This document shows positions 52,784-64,000 of a DNA stretch of 64,000 nt, in pieces. Each line of letters begins with the position of its first letter. The stretch's first letter is position 1. Origin of the DNA: Nymphaea colorata (Eukaryota > Streptophyta > Magnoliopsida > Nymphaeales > Nymphaeaceae); the NCBI RefSeq assembly GCF_008831285.2, contig NC_045138.2, forward strand, positions 35,517,115-35,581,114, in the 5' to 3' direction. The translations under genes were made by a program, and so were the position numbers. The notes beneath the pieces are model-generated. The model was not told the DNA's origin and made no database searches. It saw only the letters and a list, made by a program, of their open reading frames with translations.

Positions 52784-55700
52784 GCATTTCAGTCGATGAG
52801 GATCAGGAAAACCTGTCATGAGTGGAGCCATTTTCTGTGTCTAAGTAGTGACAGGGCTTCTAGATGGAAAACTGCAGAGCTGATTATGTATACTAAGAAG
52901 TCTTTAGTAAACAGTTCAATGTTTCAGTATTTGAAGAAGATACAAAGGACTTTGTTGATGTACTGCAAACCCTCATTTTACCATCACATTTTGAAGTTCC
53001 AAGAGCGTGTGGCTGGTTTCCCAGAACTAAAGAGATGGAAGAATTTCAGATACCACATGCACTACCTTATGGTTCGGTCATTTGTTGGAGTGCTCATTAT
53101 TTTATCTGTTTCGGTTGCTGTCAGTAACAATCCATCATGTGCGTTCCCCTTTCTTTGGATTTGATTTTGACTGCTGATGTGTTGGATTGCAACTTTGATA
53201 ACACTTCTCATGGTTGTGTCTGACTCCGACATATCCATGGGAAGTATTCCTTTTCATCTATATATCTTTTGTTTGCAGAACTTTCTACTTCTATAATCAT
53301 ATGCCAAATTCCCTTCAGTTGTTTGAGCACCATATAAACAGAAGCTCTCAAATGTGTATTGCTTTTTAATTTGTCTTGACTCTTGAGCCATGTGTGATAT
53401 GTATAATCTAGTTTGATCTTTTACGTGATTTTTGTAATTTAATACAGACGCAGTGACTGAGGAGAATCTGTTGTTTTTGGAGGCATGGAGGACTATTGAT
53501 CGTGCCTATTATGACAAAACTTTCAATGGAACTGGATGGTTTCGGTACCGTGAAAAAGCACTTCGAGAAGAGCCAATGAATACACGAGAAGAGACATGTA
53601 CACATTTCCATATGTACAAATACACTTTTTATGTTGGTAGGATGGGATTGGGGTGATTCATCTGTCTACCTGTTGATGCATAATGTCAAGCAATTGAAAC
53701 TATAGTTTATGCTTGTTGCGTCCTCTTAGTTGTATCTTCTTCTTCTCTTTTTCTCTCTTTTCTTTTCTACAATATTAGGAATAAAAGCTAATGTCTAGTG
53801 TGGGTGAGGTCATGGCTGTCAGATGAGTAACAATCCTCCAAGCGAGTTTACTCCATCTTTCTGTCTGGCAATTGAGGAGTAATGTCACTAACCTTTGCTT
53901 AATTGACTGTCAATTTAGTCTCCCAGATGAAACAAATAATTCATCTTGTGAATTCCCTAACTGGTTTAGTCTATTTACTTACGTCATTAATGAGTATCAG
54001 TTCTTCTAATGCACATGACTGAAGAATGAGTTCCTTGCAGATACTGCAATAAAGAAGATGATTAGAGAATTGGATGATCCCTTCACTCGATTCCTAGAAC
54101 CTGAAAAGTTCAAGAGCTTGCGGGTATGAGCCTATTCCTTCTCCCTGTTTATGTCCAGTAATTTTTTGTTTGTGCATTAACTTTTTCACAAGAATGTACT
54201 CAAGGTTATCCTATTTTTCATGCAACCACTTTGTCATGCAATAGCGTGTCAACTTTTTTCTACAGGACTGACTGACTTGTTTACCTTGAAGGCAGTCTGG
54301 CACTCAAGGAGCTCTTACAGGCGTGGGTTTGTCCATTGGCTACCCTAAAGAAACAAAGGAACCATCTACTGGACTTGTGGTTATCTCAGCTACACCTGGT
54401 GGACCTGCAAATAGAGCAGGTATTCTGCCTGGAGATATTATTCTAGCAATTGATAATAAAAGCACCACCAGCATGGGATTATATGATGCGGCTGATCACC
54501 TTCAGTAAGTTTTCAATTAACTATACACATTTGGTTCTCATAGCTGGATTCACACTGCAAACTTGCAGTTACAGCAAGGAGTTCATCTTTAACATCTTGT
54601 ATGTCTTTTAACAATTAGTATCCCTTCAGTATAAAGGGAAATTCTTCTAATCTGTTCTCCGATCAATTGATGAGGAATACATTCGTGTCAAATTTCCTTG
54701 GACGTTTGTGATTTCGTCCTGTTTGTTGGGTTATGTGATGATGATTGATGATGATACTTCAAACTTGTTGATATACTTCTTGTTTGCTTATAAGTGTTGC
54801 TTAATGTTTCCTGGACGACTCTTTCTATGAAGACTGAAGACGGAAACTACAGAAATTATGCATATTTGAACCTCTGAATGATGGTAGTTATGAAATTTCT
54901 ATGGGTTACATCTGGCCAAAGCAATGCATGTAAAGAGCTACTGAAAATTCTTTTGACATGCAAGACAAAAAATTTAACTCTTTGCTGTTCAATGCTATAA
55001 TACCAGGGGCAATTTTGATCATTATTAGCACATGTTTTTTCCAACCCATTTGGGTTTCCTCTTTTCCTGACTGATGTCTTAAATGTTTAGAGGGCCAGAG
55101 GGAAGTCTAGTGGAATTAACAATTCGTAGTAGTCCATCTGAAGAAAAGAATATATCACTTAAGTAAGTCCCACTACCATCATTTTCTATATTTCGTGCTT
55201 CGTGCTAACACTATATTGGTTTGTGCTCTGAACAACAATCACGTACTTTTTCTGTTCTGAAGGCGAGAGAAGGTTAAGTTTAGCCCAGTAACGTCAAGGA
55301 TGTGTGAAGTTTCAAGTTTGGGAAAGGAGCGCAAGAAAATTGGATATATCAAGCTTACATCATTTAACCAAAATGCCTCCGGTAAGCAAGTAGGTTGGCA
55401 GCTGCCAGTTCTGATTGAGTGAGTGGTGCATTTTTCTCCTGTTTATAAAATGTTAAATGCATGAATCTGCAAGTGCATGGGATTATTTATTTTTTTGAGA
55501 AGTTTGAAATAAAATTTTCTTATTTTCTTTGTTTGTTCATTGAGTTGGATGTTTGGCTTGCAGGAGCTGTGAAGGACGCTATTGAAAGTTTGAGAAAAAA
55601 TAACGTAGATGCCTTTGTCCTTGACCTTCGAAATAATAGGTGAATGGAAATATATTAAGTGCAGTTGTTTGTCTCTGTGTAAGTTCTGGTCTTACGTCAT

Positions 55701-57259
55701 GTTCAAATTTCATGCAGTGGTGGTCTATTCCCTGAAGGAATTGAGGTTGCAAAGATCTGGTACGCCACTTAAAAAGTACACTTGTGTACCGACTTTTTTC
55801 ATGGTTTAGCTTTCATAAATATGCCGGTGTATGCTAAAGCCCATTTCCTTTGCCCTTCCAGTTCCAACAACCCCACTCAGCAGAACGATCACACCCCTAC
55901 CCCCATATGCCAGAAAAAAGGAAAAAGAAAAGGGACAAGAGTCTTCCTTCCCGATGTTATCTGTACCTGTTCCAACATATTCATCCCTGTGTTACACCTA
56001 GTCGTTCTTTTGTAGACGTGGTTAGATTTGGCGACACAATCTGTCTTTTTTACAATAAATGGTAGAGATTTCCTTTGAAAGTCCGAAGGGAGTAACTTAG
56101 CTGGGATTTAATACTGGCAATTTTCAGACAAGATAAACCTATTTTGCTGCCAATGGAATCACGGTTAGCTGAGAAGTGAAAATGATGGTTCATGTGCAAA
56201 TGTTAGAGATAAATTCATCAGTGACAATTAGGAAGGATGAGTTTGTAAATTGCGCGTTAGCTAGAAACAAATCGGAGAAGCCTCCCACAAGAAAGAAAGT
56301 TATGCTTATCCATACACTTGTTGCACATGTTGCATGCTTTCAGACTCCAAAATAATATCACGTCTCCTTGAGACATTTATGCCTGCAAAAGCCTTCTTTC
56401 GATACATTCTTCTCTTTCCTGACATTTTGCCCTACTTCGCTGTTTTCTTTATAACGTGCTTCTAAAAGGTTTTTTGTTGTGTCGTTTTCTTTTAGGATGC
56501 AAAAAGGTGTCATTGTCTATATCTGTGATAGCCGAGGTGTGAGGGACATGTACGAAGCTGATGCAAACAATGCGATAGCAACATCAGAGCCCTTAGCGGT
56601 GTTGGTAAAGCATTTCCAAACTCATATAACGAATGTGTGTGTATGCACATGTGCAAAGAAATTTTTCTCTTACTGTCTTCGCTTGTTCAGGTGAACAGAG
56701 GAACTGCAAGTGCGAGTGAGATACTTGCTGGAGCCCTAAAGGACAACAACCGTGCAGTATTGTACGGAGAACCGACGTTTGGGAAGGGGTATGTTCCTCT
56801 CTTTCATATATGTTAATAGCCTACCCTTAATGCATCAACCAACTGAAAAGTCCTTTAGTCCATACTTGACACATGAGAGTTAGACCTCAGGATCCAGCTC
56901 CTTGAAATGCTGAGCCCTGATCAATTTGCTAAGTTTGGTTACTGAGTATGTATGCTTTACAGAAAAATCCAATCAGTCTTCGAACTATCTGATGGATCTG
57001 GGTTGGCTGTTACTGTTGCTCGTTACGAGACCCCTTCTCATATTGATATTGACAAGGTTCGTTGCCGCTATTCACTAAAAGCCCTCTATTTTGGGTTCCT
57101 AGTAAGATGTAATGGTTTCTCCTTTTTTTTAAGGTTGGCGTGATCCCCGATCACCCCCTCCCAGCAACGTTTCCTCTGGACGAAGACCAAGTGTGCAGCT
57201 GCATCGACGCCACCACTTCCTCTTGCAGCCTTGACAGAGCCAAGTTGTTCTCCAAGTGA
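52784..57259 (+). CDS. CTPA: Carboxyl-terminal processing peptidase, CtpA type (thylakoid), 5' end unresolved
   Basis: CtpA is a PDZ-containing serine endopeptidase of the thylakoid lumen. It trims the C-terminus of the photosystem II D1 precursor so that the manganese cluster can assemble. Exons: 52784-53138, 53448-53597, 54041-54123, 54296-54504, 55091-55162, 55263-55381, 55564-55639, 55718-55759, 56496-56604, 56691-56788, 56963-57056, 57134-57259. From ATG 52796 this gives 506 residues. The N-terminal part has basic segments, then a hydrophobic stretch [14 protein letters not shown] before [20 protein letters not shown], probably the lumen-targeting signal. The PDZ domain is about residues 193-285 ([20 protein letters not shown]). 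The catalytic dyad is Ser408 (GTASASE) and Lys433 (FGKGK), with the 25-residue spacing of the family. A good acceptor at 52781-52783 shows an upstream exon exists, so the true start may lie further left. Which plant CtpA paralogue this is remains unsure. Confidence 0.92.
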
Positions 57260-57750
57260 CTCGACCTCTTGAATCCTCCTCTTCTCGTCCTGTTCTTGGG
57301 TTTCATCAACAGAGGCACACTAGCCACCTTCATTTTCTGACCGTCTCCACAGCACCCGATTTAGTATATATTTCATATTTTGTGGAAATATTTTGGTTTC
57401 CATTCCATTCTTTTGTGGAAATATGTTTGTTTCCGAGGAACCATACTCGGGGTAATACTTGGTTGTGCTGGTTTAATCTGCCCACACCTGTAATTGTCTC
57501 TCCCACAATTGTGACCAATATATTTCACCTGATATGAGCTATTTTTACTCGGTCATTGCTTTTACAAATGAAAGTTACAGGATCAACATGACTTGTTCTG
57601 GAATTCAGAAGCACAAAATATTTGCTGGTTCTGTTCCATCACGCTTTTTAAGTTGCTCCATTAGAACGCCGCTCCCCTGCGCCCGCACACACACACCCAC
57701 ACACGGAGTTCCTTACACTTCCAAGTGTCCACATGAATTGGCCGAGATGC
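57260..57750. other. Convergent 3' region of the CtpA and GDSL genes
   Basis: 491 bp between the two stop codons must hold both 3' untranslated regions. No further gene is seen. A short (AC)n tract lies near 57687-57704. Confidence 0.7.
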
Positions 57751-59696
57751 TTACGTGAATGTCAAGTGGTGGATGCTGACAGGGGCACAGATGCTCAGGG
57801 GTCCGTCGGCCCACATCCACTCCGCGAGGAGCGAGTTTGTTGCTGCAGTTGGGTTGTATAAGTCCCACCAAACTCGTGTTTCGCGGTCGCTGCACACCGT
57901 CCCATCTCTCCTGCACCCCAGCCTGCCTCCATACGGCCCCACCCCACAGCACGCGTTTTTGACGTTCGAGAATCCTGAAACACAAACAGCGATGATGATG
58001 AGCATTGAGAAACGCGGCAGAAAGTTTGGCATCGACAGTGCTTGGACTATCAAAACCAAGGTCCGGAACGTGAACGAAGTCACGATCCGGTGCTCCTTAT
58101 ATTTAAGTTCGTGACGGTGTTCTGGTAAGCAAATGCAGTCACCTACCGAACCTTCGGGGCTCGCGAATGATGTTCATGATGCCTTGGTAGACATCGCAGA
58201 AAAGAATCTTCGATCCAGGCAGCTCGTCCTGCAACTTGGCGATCTCTGATGAAAGCAGCACGTTGAACTCGAGGACCTGTTTGTTCACGTCGTCAACACA
58301 GGCTCCTTCCATGAGGCTGCTGCTGATACCACCCGAAGAATTGTAGCGCTCCCACAGAAGCCTCGGGGTGCAACCAAGTGGCGGGATCCCCGCACATATA
58401 ATCTTCCTTACATCTGCGCCATACAGATCCTACAACAATGGCGTCCATTTTTCGTGCTTGTTAGAAGAGTTGAGTATCAGAATTGCTGCTCTGCTAGAAC
58501 CCGGGCCTGAGCCTACATCGCTCCGAATTTCATACGTGAGAGAGAGATTACCTTGATGACGCGGGACATCTGACGGACGAGAAAGCGGGCGAAGGCCGTG
58601 CTTGCGAATTTTCGCTGCACGCCAGAGACGTTGGGCAGAAAGAGGCGGAGGTAGTCGTTGGCGCCGGCGGAGATGTAGAAGAGCGACCGCGAGGCCAGCT
58701 CCCTTGCGCGATCCTGCCCGTAGCTTATCTGCAGCAGCTGCATCGCCTCCAACGCCTGGCGCAGCTGCGTGTTCACTCCCTGGAGACTAAACCTCTCAGA
58801 GTACAGCAGCCCCGCCGTCAACGACCCGAAGTTCAGGCCGCTGATGACGCCCTCGGTTGTCCTGTTCATGCCGTAAAAAGGCGGTACACGTGGCAACCCG
58901 AGCTTCTCGGCTGCATTACAAACAAAAAAAAATACATAAACAGGGCATGGTGATGTACTTAAGACGCGAGGCGGAGGTGCAGTCTCCGTGGGGCATATAT
59001 GCCCACGGAACCTACGTTTGTTAAAATTGAAATTATGATTAACTTGTGTCCAATATAATAAAAATAGCCCTACGAGATCAGGGTTATTAATTGAAAATTT
59101 GTCAAAAATGTGTTAACCGTGTAGTTATTGGTATAGTTAGTGTTCCACGAAAATTTTCTTTTGGTTTCGCCCCTGCTATTGTGGTAATTTCAACCGGAAT
59201 GGCCGGAGCGGCGACCCTCTGAATCCTTGCTTCAAGGGGCGGCGCAGGGAAATGGGACAAGAGAAATCCATTATGCGGAAAATTATTCTTTCAAACAAGA
59301 CAGGTTTTCTCGGTGATGGCCGGATAGGATATTCGCAATGATGATCTCACGGCACGTACAGTTCAATCTTTATAAAGACTCTGTTCGCTTTTCTAATTCG
59401 ACCATATGATGAAAATCGATCCACAGAAAAGAAGACGACGACTACTTACAGAGGATATCCGGGACGAGCGGCGTGTCAGCATTCGCACAAAGGGAGGAGG
59501 TGGCGTTGGTCTGTAGGAACGGCAAGAGGAAGACGTTATCCCCGCAATTCACGGACGAGTCCCCGATGATGAAGAGGCCGGTGACCGCCGAACCGCTGGC
59601 GACGGGGTACACGTCGAGGAAGGAGACTGCAAGGAAGAAGAGAAGGGAGGTTGGAATTCTTGATTGCGGTGAAAGGTTTTCTTGGCACGCGGACAT
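57751..59696 (-). CDS. GDSL esterase/lipase-like protein, four exons, atypical catalytic motifs
   Basis: The 370-residue product is a plant GDSL (SGNH) esterase/lipase, a family of secreted hydrolases acting on lipid, cutin or wall esters. Exons: 59696-59450, 58910-58552, 58429-58147, 57974-57751, with continuous phases. ATG 59696 was chosen over the upstream ATG 59864 because it puts a signal peptide (SLLFFLAVSFLDVYPVASGS) directly before block I. Block I reads LFIIGDSS with Ser47 in place of the usual GDSL. Block II is GLNFGSLTAG, block III is GAND (165-168), and PPLGCTPRLLWE is typical. The C-terminal block reads WWDLYNP: Asp334 is kept, but Asn337 sits where most members have the catalytic His. 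Conserved CCGVGPYGG and KNACC cysteines are present. It is convergent with CtpA. Either the His is supplied differently in this subfamily or the enzyme is weak or inactive. Confidence 0.9.
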
Positions 59697-62291
59697 TTCT
59701 TTCTCCGGGAAATACTCCCGCTGCCCACGCTTCGGCCAGTTTAAAACTCTTTTATCAGGTGTTCTGCCCTTTGTTACATGTAAAAATTCTCCCCAAGAAA
59801 GACGTCTTCTTTTTCCCAATTGACAAAGAGATCCCCAGATTGCCCTGCCCCATGGTGTGTTCATTCCGGTGCTTCACATGCTCTGCTACAAACACCTGTG
59901 TATGTGTTGACCCGAGTCATAGATGATAGAGCTAAGGAAGCTCCTCCTCGTAAGGCCGAGCTGTTCTCATTTCCGATCGTGCAATGATCTCTAAGGCGAC
60001 TAAGATCGTGTGAAGATCCCTGTCAAGTGTCCACAGAGTAATCAGATGACATGTAGAGAAAAATATGTCCCGCTAAAATGGATGCATCTTACCTTTGCTT
60101 GCAAGAACTAGAGGTGAAAATAATACAGAATTAGGATGAGAATGGAAATGAAAATGGGCACTTCAGATCCAGGGAACGAAAATGCAGGAGTGTGGGGGCA
60201 GGAATGAGGTTCAAAGGGATCGAGAAGAGAGAGAAACTCTTCGTTCTGAGGGTTACTAGGCGGATGCGATGAGCCAGGTACGAGTCTGGATTCGTCTTCC
60301 ATATCTCTCTTTCGAGTTTTGGAACGATGGATGCCTTGCTGGATTAGTGGGGGCTCGTTATGCTACTGCAGCCTAATATGCACATTTTTCTAAATTATTC
60401 AAAGAGCCTAATATGCAGCATTTTCAGGATGACATGAGAAATCATTACGCTTTTTTTCTTCCGATTTGCCACATTCCTGCAGACTCAAAGGGCCGCCATG
60501 GATGTTGGGGAAGCAGTTGGTGCAACGACCTTCTCTAGCAATGGTGGAGACAGAAGGTCAGTCGGGGCCATTTCCTCCACCATTCCAACACATCTGAATA
60601 GATGCACGTTTACCATTGCCCTGTTACGGTGAGATGCTCTTTCCCTTGCCTACCAAAAACATGTGTTAAATCATCCACAACAGACCAACAGGCACCCAAT
60701 GCAGGATCATAGCTTCCTTAGGGATGTGTGCCGGGAAACTTTCTGGAGGGATGTTGGGGAGCTTACCTAAGCGCCGAGGAGTAAGAAGCAACACGAAAGC
60801 AGATTTGAAATGACAAGAGATACCATTCAAGCCTTCTTATTAAAGACGGAATTTTTTTTCTTCTGTCGTCAAGAAAAGTGTCTCACTCAACAAAAAGACA
60901 GCAGGAGAGAACATTCGTTCCGAAATTTTGAACACAAAATTTTGTTGTTCATATCAAGGAACATTCTTGAGGAGAACACTTCAAAATTAAACTCTTACAC
61001 GATTCCTTCGAAAATTTGAGCGGTCGCATAGTGCTACAGGAGATCCTCGGAATGGGTTAAGAAACATCACAACTAATCTTGTTTCACGACTAATCTCAAT
61101 AACTTGACATATTATTTCATACATTGTTACTAGTCATCTGAGATGGGTGAGGCAAGCCGTTCTCTTTCAAGACGTTTCCACTCTCACCCTGTTTGGTTGG
61201 AGGGAAAGGGATAAAGAAGCAGATTTGTCAATAAGCGTTGTAGTTTCGAACTTAAAGTGACTTTTCAAGGTTTTAAGAACAATCAACTATATTTTTCTAT
61301 CAAAATGGATGTTGGATCCTCTAGTCTAAATGTATCATTGCCAGATATGTCTTCCAAAATTGGTGGCCATGACACTCGTGAAGACACCATCAATCATACG
61401 GCCGTTTGTTACTTGCAGAGGGCAAGCATCAAACTGTGATTTAAGTTTTCATCTCACAAGTCACAAGTACCAGAAGCACTCAAGAACAGTTAGCCATCTT
61501 ACTGCTTTCATTGAAGGTTTTCTACAAATAGCAGGTTCCAAGACAGGCAATCTTCAAATAACTAGCATCAATATAAACTTAGCCCCTTACTCACTGCTGC
61601 GCCACTCGCAGGTCTATACTAATAAACAGCCTTGACTCGCCAGTGGCAATGTGAACATTAAGGACCTGCATGCTTCCAAGTCAAGTGATCAATCTCTCAT
61701 ATCCTCACTACATTTCACATAGACCATCCAAAATCCAATCTCGTGCGATGCCACTAACAGAGCCCACAGCAAAGCAACCAGCAACACCGACACCGAGAAC
61801 GACACTGCAAGCTTCCAAATCAAGATAACAGATTTACCAGGGCTAGAAGATATCAATACAAAAAATCATAACTAACAGAAGAATATTAGAAGAAATTTAT
61901 GAACTTCTAATCAATAGGTAAAATCATCTAGAATATATAAGATATCTATAGGCAAGAACCGAGAACAGCGAGAACAGGTAGATGTCAGCAGCAGTAGCAG
62001 ACCTGGATGCTGAATCACGAAAAAATTACTAGAACTGTGAGATATATACTTGTATCAAATCACTAACCTTATAGCCATTGTCCTTCTATACAGCCGCATT
62101 ACTCTTTTGCTTTTGGTGGTGGAGAGAAGAAGAAGAAGAAGGGGCACATACAACCAAAGCTAATGGCTTTACATCCGAGACTGTCCAATGGATTCCTGTT
62201 ATAGCACATGGAAGTGCCCATTTTCATTTTGGACATACTGCTTATACAACCATATTATAGCCAACTTCATAGTCGTGGACATAGAATCACT
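59697..62291. other. Intergenic region between the GDSL and PORR genes
   Basis: GDSL promoter DNA is on the left and the 3' untranslated region of the PORR gene is probably on the right end (about 61.6-62.3 kb). A purine tract GAAGAAGAAGAAG lies near 62128. Short open frames here show no family signature, and I see no supported gene. Confidence 0.55.
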
Positions 62292-63578
62292 TCATTGGCA
62301 TTCTTGGAAACCATCCTCTGCAGATCCCTCCTCCCAATCCTGGCCACCTGCATTACTATTGGCTGCCTGTTCCATTTCCCGTTGGACTGATTCTCGTCTT
62401 AGTCTTTCTGTTTCCAACGATTCGCGATGCCCTTCGTCCAGCATTTCCATAAACTTATCCTTTATCTCGTGCAAAGGATCCTTGTCGATCAATTCACTGT
62501 TCTTATATGCTTCCCTCAGCACAGCAGTCTTGATACCTTCCTTGAGCGACATGTAGAAAATTCCCGAGTGCCTAGTAAAGATATTAGGAAAGGCATTGGA
62601 AAATCTGTACTCTTCACAGAATTTCCCCAAGATTGGAACCGGAACCCTTCGCAGCAGTGAAAGAGAAAGAAGTTCATGGAACACACCAACCGTCCTCTTC
62701 TCCATCTCTGGTGAAGCTTGATCCAAATGGGTAGCATCAGAATAAGGGGATATATAAGGAAGCTCCATCCAATCCCTCACCCATTCTCGCATCTCCTTCT
62801 TAAGAAAGAACCCTGGAGGGAGATGTACATTGAAAGCCGGCCTCATTCGAATGCCCGTAAGCCGGGATTCCTCCTCCGCCCTTAATTCGATCACAGACTT
62901 GGCAAACTCCGGCCTCCAAGAAACCAGCTCCAGAAACGATTTCCCTTCGCCCGGACAACCTACCAATCTGAACAACTCAGGGTACTTGGGGATCAAACTG
63001 CACAAGAAATCGTCCGGGAATCCGAATTCCCTCTTGACATGAACCAGCTTATCGGCACTGACCACTTTGTGCTTCGACATCATTAATAATTTGCTCAATT
63101 TCGCGACAACGAGCGGTTCGTTCTCCGCTCTGATCCTTTTCTCGTCGTCGATAAACTGACGAAGACGGGGGCCAACTCTGAGAAAGGGGACGAGCTCAGA
63201 TTTAGGCTTTATTCGATCTGGGTAGATCTCGAATAGCCCAGGGTAGCGGTTGAGGAAGGTTTTCACTTTAACGGTGAGCCGCAACCTTTCTCTTCTCTTC
63301 TCCAAGTACTTTATGGGGATTACCTGGCCAGGTTCGTTGAGCACCTCCTTGACGACTCTGGAGCAGAGGCGCCATCTCTTATCTTTCTCAATGGCCTCGT
63401 CTATATGGGTGTCCTTGCGCCACACGACCTTGAGGCTGGAAATGAGACGGCATTGATTGAAGCCAGAAGGGTTCGAGAGAGAGATCCTTCGGAAGCTCGA
63501 AAGTTCGGATTTCACTATTGGCGGCAACGGCATCTCGCATTTCAGAAATATGGGGCGACCGGAGAAATGGCAAATCAA
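62292..63578 (-). CDS. PORR-domain organelle RNA-binding protein (WHAT'S THIS FACTOR 1-like)
   Basis: An intronless 428-residue protein of the plant organelle RNA recognition family. Its members bind group II introns and help splice mitochondrial or plastid transcripts. The basic N-terminus with FRRISLSNPSGFNQCRLISS is like a mitochondrial or plastid presequence. The PORR domain runs from about residue 50 (LKVVWRKDTHIDEAIEKDKR) to about 385. Recognisable family blocks include FLNRYPGLFEIYP, LSKLLMMSKHKVVSADKL, FGFPDDFLCSLIPKYPELF, LPPGFFLKKEMREWVRDWME, SPYSDA, and FTRHSGIFYMSLKEGIKTAV. The C-terminal tail is acidic, with Gln/Glu-rich coil. The start chosen is the first Met of the frame. A second Met follows at residue 16. 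A telo-box lies about 250 bp upstream. I do not assign a specific orthologue. Confidence 0.93.
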   Translation of the reverse strand: MICHFSGRPIFLKCEMPLPPIVKSELSSFRRISLSNPSGFNQCRLISSLKVVWRKDTHIDEAIEKDKRWRLCSRVVKEVLNEPGQVIPIKYLEKRRERLRLTVKVKTFLNRYPGLFEIYPDRIKPKSELVPFLRVGPRLRQFIDDEKRIRAENEPLVVAKLSKLLMMSKHKVVSADKLVHVKREFGFPDDFLCSLIPKYPELFRLVGCPGEGKSFLELVSWRPEFAKSVIELRAEEESRLTGIRMRPAFNVHLPPGFFLKKEMREWVRDWMELPYISPYSDATHLDQASPEMEKRTVGVFHELLSLSLLRRVPVPILGKFCEEYRFSNAFPNIFTRHSGIFYMSLKEGIKTAVLREAYKNSELIDKDPLHEIKDKFMEMLDEGHRESLETERLRRESVQREMEQAANSNAGGQDWEEGSAEDGFQECQ

Positions 63579-64000
63579 TATGCTTTGCTCAAGATGGAAG
63601 ACGAAAGGATAGTTTGACCCGAAGCCTGTTGAAGATCAGGAGGCAGTGACAGATCAAGAAGATCCCAAAAGTGGACTGTAGAAAAGAGAATAACGAAATT
63701 TAACGAAGATGGCAGCAGAATTGTCAATTGTAGCTCAAGAAAGGAGTGCCCAAGGCGGCCGAATTGGAAATGGGTTAAACTAGAGAAGGTGGTATTCTGG
63801 ACGCAGGGTTCTCCGTCTTCTTAAAACCCTAACCAAAATCTGTCTGAGCTTCGCCCAATCGGCAAAAATTAATACTCACAGTTACAAGAGAGCTCGCGTT
63901 CTTCCCTTAAAATTCCGCCTCGCTCTTTTCGATTCATAATCTTAAGATTAGATTTCCTGCTGGAGCTTCGTGTATTATTTTCAAAAGCGTTCGAGCAACG
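63579..64000. other. Upstream region of the PORR gene
   Basis: Probable 5' untranslated region and promoter of the PORR gene, including a telo-box. No gene on the plus strand can be supported to the window edge. Confidence 0.6.
63824..63831 (-). promoter_or_regulatory. Telo-box upstream of the PORR gene
   Basis: AAACCCTA on the plus strand (TAGGGTTT on the coding strand) lies about 246 bp upstream of the PORR ATG. The same element lies upstream of GYRA. Its role is inferred from the known use of this motif in plant genes for organelle and ribosome biogenesis. Confidence 0.5.

Noticed and set aside
57755-58114. Plus-strand open frame of 119 codons over the GDSL last exon
   Set aside because: Antisense to conserved GDSL coding sequence and has no recognisable motif.
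59697-59864. Upstream in-frame ATG of the GDSL gene
   Set aside because: It would place 56 charged residues before a clear signal peptide. ATG 59696 fits a secreted protein better.

Overview
The window is nuclear DNA from a flowering plant. The genes have many short GT-AG introns, AT-rich intergenic DNA, nuclear-encoded organelle proteins (gyrase A, a CtpA-type peptidase, a PORR protein), plant-type MATE and GDSL families, and a decayed hAT transposon. The species cannot be named from the sequence alone.

Layout, left to right. (1) 1-22545, minus strand: organellar DNA gyrase subunit A. 27 exons are in view and the last one or two dozen codons lie off the left edge. Its intron 10 carries a degraded but bounded hAT element (10516-13510), and a second hAT end lies in intron 5. 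(2) 24643-27502, minus: a four-exon gene of the DNA-repair REX1-B family. (3) 28519-35223, plus: a 13-exon MIT plus AAA ATPase of the spastin/katanin class, divergent from the REX1-B gene. It has a near-identical 342-bp tandem duplication in intron 1 and one GC-AG intron. (4) 37050-42507 and 44841-48672, plus: two tandem MATE (DETOXIFICATION) transporter genes with matching exon sizes. Each carries one lesion in this assembly: an in-frame TAG in exon 4 of the first, and a one-base frame break at the N-terminus of the second. (5) 52784-57259, plus: a CtpA-type carboxyl-terminal processing peptidase with the Ser/Lys dyad intact and an unresolved 5' end. (6) 57751-59696, minus: a four-exon GDSL esterase/lipase-like gene, convergent with CtpA, with a GDSS nucleophile block and Asn where the catalytic His usually lies. 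(7) 62292-63578, minus: a single-exon PORR-domain organelle RNA-binding protein.

The genes do not form a pathway. Gyrase A, CtpA and the PORR protein are all predicted organelle proteins, but plant genes are normally unlinked by function and I infer no cluster. I found no convincing new biological system. The most useful observations are the bounded hAT insertion inside GYRA, the two lesions in the MATE pair, the recent intron duplication with an inverted 16-mer at its junction, and the atypical GDSL active site.

Exon boundaries were derived by hand from reading-frame continuity, GT/AG signals and family conservation. In the two MATE genes they were also checked by comparing the copies with each other.
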